Below are positions 1-7,432 of a stretch of DNA of 64,000 bases, one piece after another. A program made the position numbers and the translations under genes. The stretch is from an uncultured Clostridium sp. GTDB lineage: Bacteria > Bacillota > Clostridia > TANB77 > CAG-508. Numbering within the stretch: the stretch's first letter is position 1; every line of letters starts with the position of its first letter. The notes under the pieces are model-generated. The model was not told the DNA's origin. It saw only the letters and a list, made by a program, of their open reading frames with translations, and searched no databases. Location of the stretch: assembly GCA_900553685.1 (NCBI GenBank), contig USEI01000005.1, positions 1 to 64,000 of the forward strand, in the 5' to 3' direction.

Positions 1-64
1 CAGTTGGTAGAGCAACAGATTCGTAACCTGTAGGTCGCCAGTTCGATTCTGGCTATAAGCTCCA
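1..64 (+). tRNA. tRNA-Thr (anticodon CGT), 5' end outside the window
   Basis: The 3' two thirds of a tRNA run to the window start. The anticodon arm is at 15-31 with loop 20-26 (TTCGTAA), so the anticodon is CGT at 22-24, reading ACG (Thr). The T arm is at 37-53 (GCCAG / TTCGATT / CTGGC). The 3' acceptor strand TATAAGC is at 54-60, then discriminator T and an encoded CCA at 62-64. The last anticodon-stem pair (19-27) is an A-C mismatch. The acceptor 5' strand cannot be checked. Confidence 0.85.
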
Positions 65-65
65 T

Positions 66-260
66 TAAATTTATTTTTATTATTTTTTATTATTTTTTAT
101 TATTTTTTATTATTTCTTATTAACCTACAATACAGCTATTTTTTAAAATTTATTTTTTTATTATTTCTTATTATTTTTTATTATATTACTTAAAAACTGC
201 ATTAAAATTGCATTAAAATCTTTTAAAAAACTGCATTAAAATTTTTTAATGCAGTTTTCG
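66..260. repeat. A+T-rich simple repeats and a terminator-like hairpin after the tRNA
   Basis: From 66 to about 183 the sequence repeats short units of the form TATTTTTTATTAT. It is followed by direct copies of an ACTGCATTAAAAT unit around 194-243. The last copy forms a 13-bp hairpin: AAAACTGCATTAA at 227-239 pairs with TTAATGCAGTTTT at 246-258. This may end the tRNA transcript. No gene is visible between 65 and 480. The rest of the stretch is low-complexity A+T. Confidence 0.5.
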
Positions 261-491
261 ACTTTATTGTTTTAATTATTTTCATTAATTTGTTCTTATG
301 TATTTCATAATATATATTTGTTTTCTTTGCATATAAAAATTTTGCAACTTCTCCTTATATAATTTTTTATCTATAATGATATATAATAAAATAATTAATA
401 TTCATTTTAGATATGTATTTTAAAATTTTATATTAACATAATATTAATATCTTTTTTAAATACATTAGTACTGTTGATATTCATGCGTTTT

Positions 492-520
492 TTGATTTTT
501 TTATGTAAATGTGATATAAT
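492..520 (+). promoter_or_regulatory. Promoter of the gene at 610
   Basis: The -35 is TTGATT (492-497), the spacer is 17 bases, and the -10 is TATAAT (515-520) with an upstream TG (extended -10). The 20 bases at 501-520 recur exactly at 1484-1503 in the next promoter. A strong AAGGAGG lies at 594-600. Confidence 0.75.
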
Positions 521-609
521 ATATTTGTATCCTATATTAGTTAATCTTCCATGTTGGTTTTTACTACATGATTGATTGACAACAAATAATTTTAAGGAGG
601 TAAAAGGAT

Positions 610-1332
610 ATGATGGAAAACATGAAGGAACTTAAGGAAATGGCTGTACAGGTGTATACTGGCATGACTGTGGTTTTTCCTCAGTTTAAATCTGAGGAGA
701 CTCTCAACATTCAGGGGATCGTACCGAAGTTCACTGGCCGCTATGCGGTGAATAACTCAACGGTATCTTTCGTTGAAGGAAATGAGATGTATGTCATCCC
801 GTGCACTCGGGAAGTAATGAACGTTTTGGCAAATGCCAACTTCCACCAGGACTACTTTTACGTACCTTTCAGCAACTGGGACTATCCCAAAGCTGATTCC
901 TACAAGTGGTTCGCTCTTCTGGAAGGTGCTCGTCGCTCCTATCACCAAGACTTTTTGGACGATTGCGCAGATTACTGTGATGCCCATGGTATCAAAGAGA
1001 TCAGCTCCGATACGCTGAAGAATTCTTTTCAGATGCCTATTAAAGGTGTACATGTAAAGCACCCCTACTATGAGACCATTTGTTACCCGGAAATTACCAA
1101 TGACTGTCTTGACTGCATCGCAGTTGATAAAATTGGTACTTTTACCTACAACAATGGTCGCGTGGTCTTCGTCTACCGTGATGGTCAGACTTATGTAACC
1201 AAAGGTTACAAAGTAATTGACGAGCTGCGTCAGGCTGGTTTCCGTGAAGGTAATCTCTTTGTTCCGTTCTCTAACGGCGAAGAGATTCAGGACCCCGCCC
1301 TTAAATCCCAGTGGGATTCCATTCACAAGTAA
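610..1332 (+). CDS. Two-repeat protein of unknown function, G+C-rich and probably acquired
   Basis: I do not recognise a family for this 240-residue protein. It holds two related modules. Residues about 46-88 end in YFYVPFSN and residues about 182-224 end in LFVPFSN, each with a preceding V-FV...YV pattern. No signal peptide or membrane segment is visible, so it is probably cytoplasmic. The start ATG at 610 follows AAGGAGG by 9 bases; a second ATG is at 613. Base use is unlike the neighbours: the gene is close to half G+C by eye, its Arg codons are CGN with no AGA, and CTG and GCC are common. Flanking DNA is far more A+T-rich. It has its own promoter and a 13-bp G+C-rich terminator, so it looks like a self-contained transferred cassette near a tRNA gene. 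The function is unknown. Confidence 0.8.
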   Translation: MMENMKELKEMAVQVYTGMTVVFPQFKSEETLNIQGIVPKFTGRYAVNNSTVSFVEGNEMYVIPCTREVMNVLANANFHQDYFYVPFSNWDYPKADSYKWFALLEGARRSYHQDFLDDCADYCDAHGIKEISSDTLKNSFQMPIKGVHVKHPYYETICYPEITNDCLDCIAVDKIGTFTYNNGRVVFVYRDGQTYVTKGYKVIDELRQAGFREGNLFVPFSNGEEIQDPALKSQWDSIHK

Positions 1333-1370
1333 TGTTTCATCAGCCTTTATGAGCTATGCAAGTTTAGGCG

Positions 1371-1406
1371 CAAAGAGGTCGACCCCAAGTCGACCTCTTT
1401 GTTTTT
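1371..1406 (+). terminator. Strong intrinsic terminator of the gene at 610
   Basis: A perfect 13-bp stem pairs CAAAGAGGTCGAC (1371-1383) with GTCGACCTCTTTG (1389-1401) across a 5-base loop. TTTTT follows. Confidence 0.93.
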
Positions 1407-1474
1407 CTTTATAACTATTATAAATTATTTTATTTTTATTTTAAGTCTCATTTTATTTTCCAATTCTCTAAATT

Positions 1475-1503
1475 TTGACCATTTTATGTAAATGTGATAT
1501 AAT
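1475..1503 (+). promoter_or_regulatory. Promoter of the gene at 1598
   Basis: TTGACC (1475-1480), a 17-base spacer and TATAAT (1498-1503) with an extended TGA upstream. Positions 1484-1503 are identical to 501-520. The expected start near 1510 leaves a structured leader of about 90 bases. Confidence 0.8.
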
Positions 1504-1522
1504 GTTAATATCTAGGGATACT

Positions 1523-1583
1523 TTTACACAGCAAAAGTCTGGAAAAAATAAATTTTTTCTGGAGGGGCTGTGTAAACCTCCAG
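1523..1583 (+). promoter_or_regulatory. Structured leader with two competing hairpins
   Basis: TTTACACAGC (1523-1532) is complementary to GCTGTGTAAA (1567-1576). CTGGAGG (1559-1565) is complementary to CCTCCAG (1577-1583). The stems cross and directly abut, so with no connecting loop they should be largely mutually exclusive. The second ends five bases before the ribosome site at 1588. A small A/T hairpin (1543-1558) sits in the first loop. It could be a translational or transcriptional switch; it matches no riboswitch class I know. Confidence 0.5.
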
Positions 1584-1597
1584 AATAAAGGAGAGAT

Positions 1598-1876
1598 ATG
1601 GGATTTTTAAAAAAGATTAATCAAAAACAGAAATCTAAAAATCGGAAATTAGAAGACATGATTGCAAAAATTAATGCTCAAACAGAAGCCTGCAGAGCAA
1701 CCACTAAAGCTATTGAAGATCTTTCAAAACAGGCAGAAGATGATTATCACGAATTTACTCAAGAACTAAACCGGTTAATTCAAGAAAAACGAGCTGATGA
1801 AATCCCAGCATTAATTGAAAAACATAAAAAGAAACAACATGAATTACAAGAAAAATTTAACCAGTTTAAAGTATAA
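1598..1876 (+). CDS. Small coiled-coil protein of unknown function
   Basis: This 92-residue protein is strongly charged and predicted almost entirely helical. Lys/Glu/Gln-rich heptad-like stretches span about residues 12-88. There is no Cys-rich motif, signal peptide or membrane segment. The start ATG at 1598 follows AAAGGAGAG. It lies downstream of the gene at 610, has a near-identical promoter core and its own terminator, so the two are probably expressed under the same conditions. Codon use is mixed (CGG and CGA beside AGA), intermediate between the foreign-looking gene at 610 and the chromosome. Coiled-coil content alone does not point to a function. Confidence 0.75.
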   Translation: MGFLKKINQKQKSKNRKLEDMIAKINAQTEACRATTKAIEDLSKQAEDDYHEFTQELNRLIQEKRADEIPALIEKHKKKQHELQEKFNQFKV

Positions 1877-1892
1877 AAAATTCTAAATCCCA

Positions 1893-1940
1893 TCAAACAG
1901 AAAGGAGTTTTACCTAAAAGTAAAATTCCTTTCTGTTTGA
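1893..1940 (+). terminator. 20-bp hairpin after the gene at 1598
   Basis: The arm at 1893-1912 pairs with the arm at 1921-1940 over 20 bp with a single G-U, leaving an 8-base loop. The following tract is mixed A/T, not a clean T run, so it may act as a terminator or an mRNA-stabilising end. Confidence 0.7.
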
Positions 1941-1982
1941 TTAAAATATTTTATAAAATATTTTATAAAATTAAACTTTAAA

Positions 1983-2011
1983 TTGATTTTTTAAACACAC
2001 TATGATATTAT
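1983..2011 (+). promoter_or_regulatory. Promoter of a very small transcription unit
   Basis: TTGATT (1983-1988), a 17-base spacer and TATTAT (2006-2011). The expected start is near 2018, only about 12 bases before the ATG at 2030. Confidence 0.6.
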
Positions 2012-2029
2012 ACTTTCAAGGTGTAAAAT

Positions 2030-2143
2030 ATGAAATTTAAAAAAATAGAAATTATAGAATTGCAAATTCCAAATAATGTACTTTTTAGTGCTTTATTTTC
2101 TATTCTTTTTAACTTTTATTTTAATTTTTTAATAATCAATTAA
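2030..2143 (+). CDS. Possible 37-residue hydrophobic peptide
   Basis: An ATG at 2030 opens 37 codons. The first 12 residues are charged (MKFKKIEIIELQ). The remainder, from about residue 17, is very hydrophobic, rich in Phe, Leu and Ile, enough for one membrane segment. The possible ribosome site AAGGTG (2018-2023) is weak and would sit at the very 5' end of the transcript. The frame fits between a 17-spacer promoter and a terminator that starts at the stop codon, so transcription is well supported. It could be a small membrane peptide, or the unit may encode a small RNA and the frame be chance in A+T-rich DNA. Confidence 0.4.
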   Translation: MKFKKIEIIELQIPNNVLFSALFSILFNFYFNFLIIN

Positions 2144-2178
2144 TACTAAATCAATAAAGATTTAGTATTTTTTATTTT
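2142..2178 (+). terminator. Terminator of the small unit
   Basis: AATACTAAATC (2142-2152) pairs with GATTTAGTATT (2159-2169) over a 6-base loop, followed by TTTTATTTT. From here to 2340 I see only A+T-rich direct repeats of an AAATTTTAAAT type. Confidence 0.8.
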
Positions 2179-2349
2179 ACGAAAAATTTTTAAATTTTTC
2201 TTATCGAATTAAGTTACAAGAAAATTATCTTTATTTAAAATTTTTAAATAAATTTTAAATAAATTTTAAAATAATTTTCTATCTTAATATTTTAATTATT
2301 AAAAAATTATAATTTCATATTATATAAAAATAAATTTGGAGGATTTAAG

Positions 2350-3660
2350 ATGGAAGAAAAAAAATTATTACTTGACGTACATGAAAAGCCAGAAATCTGG
2401 AAATGGATTATTTTGGCTATGCAACATGTTTTTGCAATGTTTGGTGCAACAATTTTAGTGCCAATTACAGTAAATGCTGCAGCAGGAACAGAAGTACTTT
2501 CTATTCCTGTTGCTCTTGTTACATCAGGAATAGGAACTTTAATTTACATATTATGTACAAAAGCAAAATCACCTGTATATCTTGGAAGTTCTTTTGCCTT
2601 TATAGCTCCTATAACTGCTGCTTATTTAAAAGGTGGAATTTCTGGAGCAATGACAGGCATTATGGTTGTAGGTTTAATTTATGTGATAGTTGCTATATTA
2701 ATTAAATTTCTAGGTAAAAATTGGATAGATAAAATTTTACCACCAGTTGTTATTGGACCTATGATAATGATAATAGGTTTAGGTCTTGCTCCTACGGCTA
2801 TTTCTCAAATAGGTTTATCTGCTGAAGTAATCGAATGGAGAGGTGTTATTGTAGCAATAATTACATTCTTAGTAACAGCTATTGTTATGGTTAGAGGTAA
2901 AGGATTTATAAAGATTATTCCTTTTTTAGTTGGTATTGTAGTCGGATATGTTTCAGCCGTTTTATTAGGATTAGTTGATTTTCAACCTGTACTTGATGCT
3001 GCATTTTTTAGCTTACCTAACTTTATAATTCCATTTGTAAATTATATACCAAACTTTGGAGCTATCTTAACAATAGCACCTATTGCTTTGGTTACAATGG
3101 CAGAACATATTGGAGACCATACTGCACTTAGCGCAATTACCGGAAAAGATTTATTAAAAGATCCAGGGTTAGATAAAACACTTTTAGGTGATGGACTTGC
3201 AACTTTTGTTGCTGGAATGCTTGGTGGTCCTGCAAATACGACTTATGGTGAAAACACATCAGTTGTTGGTATGACAAAAATCGCATCAGTTTGGGTTATT
3301 GGTCTTGCCGCAATTTTTGCAATTATTCTTGGATTTTTAGGAAAATTTACAGCTCTAGTTTCTACAATTCCAGCTTGTGTTCTTGGTGGTGTTTCTTTGC
3401 TACTTTATGGATTTATTTCAGTGAATGGTTTAAAAGTTTTAATTCAAAATCAAATAGATTTTGGAAAAACTAAAAATATAGTTGTAGCTTCTACAATGCT
3501 TGTTTTAGGATTAGGTGGAGCCGCCATTTCTTTCTCATCTGGTGATTTTTCTATCACAATTTCTGGTATGAGTTTAGCTGCAATTATTGGTATTTTAATT
3601 AACTTACTTTTACCAGAAGAAAAAACAGAAACAAAAGAAACAGAAAAATCTAAAAATTAG
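2350..3660 (+). CDS. uraA: Uracil permease (NCS2 family)
   Basis: This 436-residue inner-membrane transporter has about 12-14 hydrophobic segments. It should import uracil by proton symport for pyrimidine salvage. Family marks are QHVFAMFGATILVPI near residue 24, the EHIGDHTALS stretch near 253 (the UraA substrate-site Glu/His region) and NTTYGENTSVVGMT near 297. The NTTYGEN form is typical of uracil over xanthine or urate permeases. The start follows GGAGG at 2338-2342. The gene stands alone, convergent with the minus-strand gene that follows. I see no PyrR-type attenuator in the 170 bases upstream and no clear -35. The C-terminal 15 residues are Glu/Lys/Thr-rich and cytoplasmic. The family is certain; the substrate is very likely. 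Confidence 0.93.
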   Translation: MEEKKLLLDVHEKPEIWKWIILAMQHVFAMFGATILVPITVNAAAGTEVLSIPVALVTSGIGTLIYILCTKAKSPVYLGSSFAFIAPITAAYLKGGISGAMTGIMVVGLIYVIVAILIKFLGKNWIDKILPPVVIGPMIMIIGLGLAPTAISQIGLSAEVIEWRGVIVAIITFLVTAIVMVRGKGFIKIIPFLVGIVVGYVSAVLLGLVDFQPVLDAAFFSLPNFIIPFVNYIPNFGAILTIAPIALVTMAEHIGDHTALSAITGKDLLKDPGLDKTLLGDGLATFVAGMLGGPANTTYGENTSVVGMTKIASVWVIGLAAIFAIILGFLGKFTALVSTIPACVLGGVSLLLYGFISVNGLKVLIQNQIDFGKTKNIVVASTMLVLGLGGAAISFSSGDFSITISGMSLAAIIGILINLLLPEEKTETKETEKSKN

Positions 3661-3678
3661 AAAATTTTTAAATTTACA

Positions 3679-3713
3679 AAAAAAGGTATTATATAAAATA
3701 TAATACCTTTTTT
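3679..3713. terminator. Bidirectional terminator between convergent genes
   Basis: A 16-bp stem (3679-3694 with 3698-3713) has a 3-base loop. The A run on the left and T run on the right mean it can end both uraA and the minus-strand gene at 3755. Confidence 0.88.
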
Positions 3714-3754
3714 AAAGTTCATTTTAAAATTATAATTGATTTATAATTCTTTAT

Positions 3755-5326
3755 TTAATTAGTTACAGTATTTGATACTGTATTAGTTGTTACTGTATTT
3801 TCTGCTACAGTTGTATTATTCGTTATATTTCCTTCGTTTGTGTTATCTACTGTATTAGTAGAAGTTGTATTAGCATTCACAGCATTTTCCGAATTTGTAT
3901 TTGTTGTAGTATTAGTTGTAGTAACATTTTGTTCTTGAGTGTCTGCTGTTTCTACATTTTCTGTTGTATCTGAAGTTTCATAATAATCTTCATATACTAA
4001 AAGATATAATTGAATTACTTCCCCATTTCCTTCTTTATTTACAAGATTTATAAATCCAGATTCGTTATTATAGTCCATATAATATATATAATCACCAACT
4101 ACATTTATAAATTGTGAAGCATTTTCCATTTCTTTTATTTTTTCTGGCTCTGCTGATGTATCATCTGTTCTTACTCTATATACACATACCACATTTGTGT
4201 CATTTTCATAATTTAAATAATATAAATAATCATCATTTAAATTTAAATTATATGCTGCTGTTACAGAATCATATTTTTCTTCCTGGTTTGATCCTATTTT
4301 AGTTCTAAATAATTCTTTATCAGTATTCGTATAATATACATAATCATCTTTTATATCTATACTATATAATCTTTTTCCTTCAATTATTGGTCTAGGATTT
4401 GAGCCATCTAAATTCATTATATATGTTACATATTTTTCTTTCCCAGTTTCATCAAAATTATAGAATATATATTTATCTGTTATTCCTAAATATCCTGTAC
4501 CATTATCTGACACTAAATTTCTATCAGAGCCGTCTAACTTCATTTTATAAATATTTTGATCTGTTCCTATATAATAAATAGAATTATTTATTACATACAT
4601 CTCAAGACATGCATTATGAAATTCATTATCATTTATTACTTGTAAATCCGTTCCATCTAATTTCATTCTATATATTTTATTATCACTTGCATCATCTTCA
4701 CTATATTCTTCTGGACCTATGCCTATAAAGTAAATGTAATTTCCTGTAATATTTAAAGAAAGTATATTTAAATCTCCCATATATAGTTGTTGTTTTTCTT
4801 CACCATTTGTTTTAATTTTAAATATTCCTATTTCTGTACTATCTTCATTTGGAGCTACATAGTAAATCCAATTTCCTTTTATTGCTGTATATCCATAATT
4901 TCTTATATTACCAATTGCAGTTGATTCTTTATTTAATTGATGAGCAAAGAAAAAACATACTATTAAAATAGCAAGTATAATTATAATTGATATAAGTGTT
5001 ACTGAAACAATTATTGTTTTTTTATCATATTTTTTATCACTATTAGCCCTCTTATCTTTATTTTCATTATTTTTCTCTGAATTTTCTGATTTATTTTTAT
5101 CTTTTTTTACTTTTTCTGTTTTTTTATTTTCTTTTTTATCACTTTCTTTTTTTGGTTTATCTTCTTTCTTTTCAGTTTCTGTTTTTTCACTTTCTAATTT
5201 TGTAGTTTCTTCTTTCACTTCACTATTTTCTTCTTTTTTATTCTCTTCTAATTCCTTTTTTTTACATTCTTCGCAAAGATTTTCTTCACCTTCTGGAATC
5301 TCTTTTCCACATTTTATACAGTTCAT
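3755..5326 (-). CDS. Zinc-ribbon membrane protein with an extracellular seven-repeat beta-propeller
   Basis: The N-terminus has a zinc ribbon with CxxC pairs at about residues 4/7 and 19/22, then a Lys/Glu-rich linker to about 104 and one membrane segment (about 104-132). Outside are seven repeats with a (Y/F)-(I/V)-(Y/F)-Y core followed by K-(L/T)-(D/N)-G, for example YKMKLDGSD. This is the DUF5050-type propeller pattern. The last 55 residues are low-complexity Asn/Thr. The ribbon is therefore inside and the propeller at the cell surface, as in a sensor or wall-associated receptor; no ligand can be named. Two ATGs are possible. The one at 5326 is better placed after GGAGG (5332-5336) than the one at 5329. 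The upstream neighbour is a secreted glucosaminidase with its own promoter. Confidence 0.75.
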   Translation of the reverse strand: MNCIKCGKEIPEGEENLCEECKKKELEENKKEENSEVKEETTKLESEKTETEKKEDKPKKESDKKENKKTEKVKKDKNKSENSEKNNENKDKRANSDKKYDKKTIIVSVTLISIIIILAILIVCFFFAHQLNKESTAIGNIRNYGYTAIKGNWIYYVAPNEDSTEIGIFKIKTNGEEKQQLYMGDLNILSLNITGNYIYFIGIGPEEYSEDDASDNKIYRMKLDGTDLQVINDNEFHNACLEMYVINNSIYYIGTDQNIYKMKLDGSDRNLVSDNGTGYLGITDKYIFYNFDETGKEKYVTYIMNLDGSNPRPIIEGKRLYSIDIKDDYVYYTNTDKELFRTKIGSNQEEKYDSVTAAYNLNLNDDYLYYLNYENDTNVVCVYRVRTDDTSAEPEKIKEMENASQFINVVGDYIYYMDYNNESGFINLVNKEGNGEVIQLYLLVYEDYYETSDTTENVETADTQEQNVTTTNTTTNTNSENAVNANTTSTNTVDNTNEGNITNNTTVAENTVTTNTVSNTVTN

Positions 5327-5408
5327 CATTTCCTCCTTAATATTTTATTTATATATAATGTGGACGATTTATAACTTTTTTATTAAAATATAACTCGCCC
5401 ACAATAAT

Positions 5409-7178
5409 TTATAGACTCAATTTTGAAGTTCCTTTTATATAATTTAATAATGAAACTACATCAGTTACATTAAATGTCGAATTATTTTTAATTAAAGCTG
5501 CCTCTTTATATACTCCTTCCAATTTAGTTGTACCTTTAACTGCATTTAACATTAAAACTGCATCTATTACACTACTTGTTCCATCACCATTTACATCACC
5601 TTTTTTCACTATTGTATAAGTTTTTTCATCCATTGTTACAGTATATCCTGTAGCTAAATTGCCAGATGTTATTTCTTTTCCTTCTTTATTTTTTACAATT
5701 AAAGATTTATCTTTATATTTAGTTTTTAGTTCTGTGAAATTTATATTTGGTAATGTACTTATCTTTTCACCAGATAACTTTATATCTGTTTCAATATTTG
5801 GAGTGTTATCTATTGGTGGTGGTGTAGTATTTGTATCCTGACTTGGAGGATTTGTATTTGTTCCTGTTGAACCTGATGAAGTTCCTCCACTTCCTGTTCC
5901 TACTATACATTGATCTCCACCAACAATTCTTGCTGAATATCCATAAGTTCCATTTTTATTAGAAACTATTAAATCCCAATAATACCCATTTACTTGAGTG
6001 GTTGCTCTTTTTAATATTTTTACAGATTCTCCATTATTTAATGCTCCTATAGCTGTTCCACCTGGAGATGCTCTAACTATTAATGATGATGAAACATTTT
6101 GTATTACTCCATTTTCGTAGCTTATAGAATTTTTAGTTCCAGGATTTGGTCTTGGTGAGGCAGTTTTAGGCATATTTTTATAAAGTGGAATTATAAATGT
6201 ATATGTAGAAGCTGTTGTTGAAGAACCATAATATGATTTTAAACTACTTCCTTGACTTTGTGCTGCAAGTATATTTTGTTGGTATTGGTGTGATCCTAGT
6301 GCTGATTTTCCTGATACATTATACTTTTGATAGTATAATGTATTTTGACTATATTGGATTATAAATTTCTGTTTTACTACCTGTGCACCACCCATAATTG
6401 AAGCTCTAATAGAAGTCCATCCTTGTCCTAATGCATAAGATAATCCATTATTTATTATTGTTGCTGTTCCATTACCATAAGATCCTATATTAAAATAATT
6501 ATAAACACCAACATATTGACCATTATATCCTTTTCCATTGCTTAAAGTTGAACCATTTTTTCCGTGTTCATTTATTATTTTTGCAACTAAATAGTAACCA
6601 TTTATATTATATTGATTACTTGCATCAACTATTGCTTGAATTGCTTCTCCATTATTTAAATATGAACCATATCCTGAGACAACTCTTGCTATATCATTAT
6701 AAGATACATCTGAGCCCTCTAAATCTTTAAATTGAAATATATCACTTTCATTTATTGAGTTTCTTGGATCCATCATATATGCTAAAGCTTCTAATGATGC
6801 GCAGCACCATGACCCATTATCATATCTTTTTTCTCCACAAATTGGGCAAATCCACATTCCATTATAATTATCCGATACTTGAACTAAATTCCAAGGACTG
6901 CTTCCATGTCCTTGATATTCACTAGCTAGGGCTTCATTCCAATCTAATCCTGTATAGTATAATAAAAATCTATAATTTGGATGCTTAGCTTGAAGATTAT
7001 TTATTAGCTGTTTATATCCTGGATATAAGCTATCATCTAACAAATGTATATCAGGTGAAAGTGTTCCTGCAACCATATCCCCTGCATAAGATTTATTTTG
7101 AACTATCGGTAAAAATGCTAATAATAAATAACTCAATATTACTATTAAAATCAATATCGATATTTTTATATTTTTCAT
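5409..7178 (-). CDS. Secreted glucosaminidase with SH3b and dockerin-like domains
   Basis: A signal peptide is followed by a glucosaminidase domain (about residues 50-300) with likely catalytic Glu in IINEHGKNGS near 204. An SH3b domain (about 360-420), a Pro/Gly/Thr linker (about 420-460) and a C-terminal dockerin-like pair follow. The first dockerin repeat is GDVNGDGTSSVIDAV; the second lacks the Asp ladder. The enzyme should cut glycan strands of peptidoglycan outside the cell. Unusually, the catalytic domain carries a CPIC...CC cluster near residues 111-126, which looks like a metal or disulfide knuckle. The start ATG at 7178 sits 6 bases after AGAGGTG; an in-frame GTG at 7187 overlaps that site and is unlikely. 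Its promoter is at 7220-7248. Confidence 0.87.
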   Translation of the reverse strand: MKNIKISILILIVILSYLLLAFLPIVQNKSYAGDMVAGTLSPDIHLLDDSLYPGYKQLINNLQAKHPNYRFLLYYTGLDWNEALASEYQGHGSSPWNLVQVSDNYNGMWICPICGEKRYDNGSWCCASLEALAYMMDPRNSINESDIFQFKDLEGSDVSYNDIARVVSGYGSYLNNGEAIQAIVDASNQYNINGYYLVAKIINEHGKNGSTLSNGKGYNGQYVGVYNYFNIGSYGNGTATIINNGLSYALGQGWTSIRASIMGGAQVVKQKFIIQYSQNTLYYQKYNVSGKSALGSHQYQQNILAAQSQGSSLKSYYGSSTTASTYTFIIPLYKNMPKTASPRPNPGTKNSISYENGVIQNVSSSLIVRASPGGTAIGALNNGESVKILKRATTQVNGYYWDLIVSNKNGTYGYSARIVGGDQCIVGTGSGGTSSGSTGTNTNPPSQDTNTTPPPIDNTPNIETDIKLSGEKISTLPNINFTELKTKYKDKSLIVKNKEGKEITSGNLATGYTVTMDEKTYTIVKKGDVNGDGTSSVIDAVLMLNAVKGTTKLEGVYKEAALIKNNSTFNVTDVVSLLNYIKGTSKLSL

Positions 7179-7219
7179 TATTATCACCTCTTATGTAAAA
7201 ATTCCCATTTTTCAATTAA

Positions 7220-7248
7220 ATTATATAGATAAATATACTAAAAGTCAA
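7220..7248 (-). promoter_or_regulatory. Promoter of the glucosaminidase gene
   Basis: Read on the minus strand: TTGACT (7248-7243), a 17-base spacer, TATAAT (7225-7220). The TTGACTTTT start of the element also precedes the two wall-enzyme genes at 29472 and 30459. Confidence 0.8.
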
Positions 7249-7296
7249 CATTTGCAATATTACAATTATGTTAAAAAAGCTGAATTTTAAGGCAAT

Positions 7297-7334
7297 AAAA
7301 AAGAACAAATCTTGATAAAAAAATTTGTTCTTTT
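7297..7334 (-). terminator. Terminator of metK
   Basis: A 12-bp stem pairs AAAAGAACAAAT with ATTTGTTCTTTT over a 12-base loop. On the minus strand it is followed by T residues. Confidence 0.85.
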
Positions 7335-7432
7335 CATAATTTATTTTTTTTAGAATTATAATTTTTTATTTCTTAGTTACTATTTAATTCAAAATCATAA
7401 AAACTATAAACTCATATATTTTTAATTTCTTA

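Noticed and set aside
66..260. CRISPR array or phage attachment repeats
   Set aside because: The repeats are short, A+T-only, unevenly spaced and without unique spacers. No Cas, integrase or copy of the tRNA 3' end was seen.
757..1326. Long open frame antisense to the gene at 610
   Set aside because: It lacks a ribosome site and promoter. It is a by-product of the G+C-rich codons of the plus-strand gene, which has both, plus internal repeats at protein level.
1523..1583. H-type pseudoknot in the leader
   Set aside because: The two stems cross, but the third loop would be zero bases across a 10-bp stem, which is sterically not possible. Competing hairpins are the better reading.
2030..2143. 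Type I toxin-antitoxin pair
   Set aside because: The peptide is small and hydrophobic, but no antisense promoter or antitoxin RNA could be found on the opposite strand.
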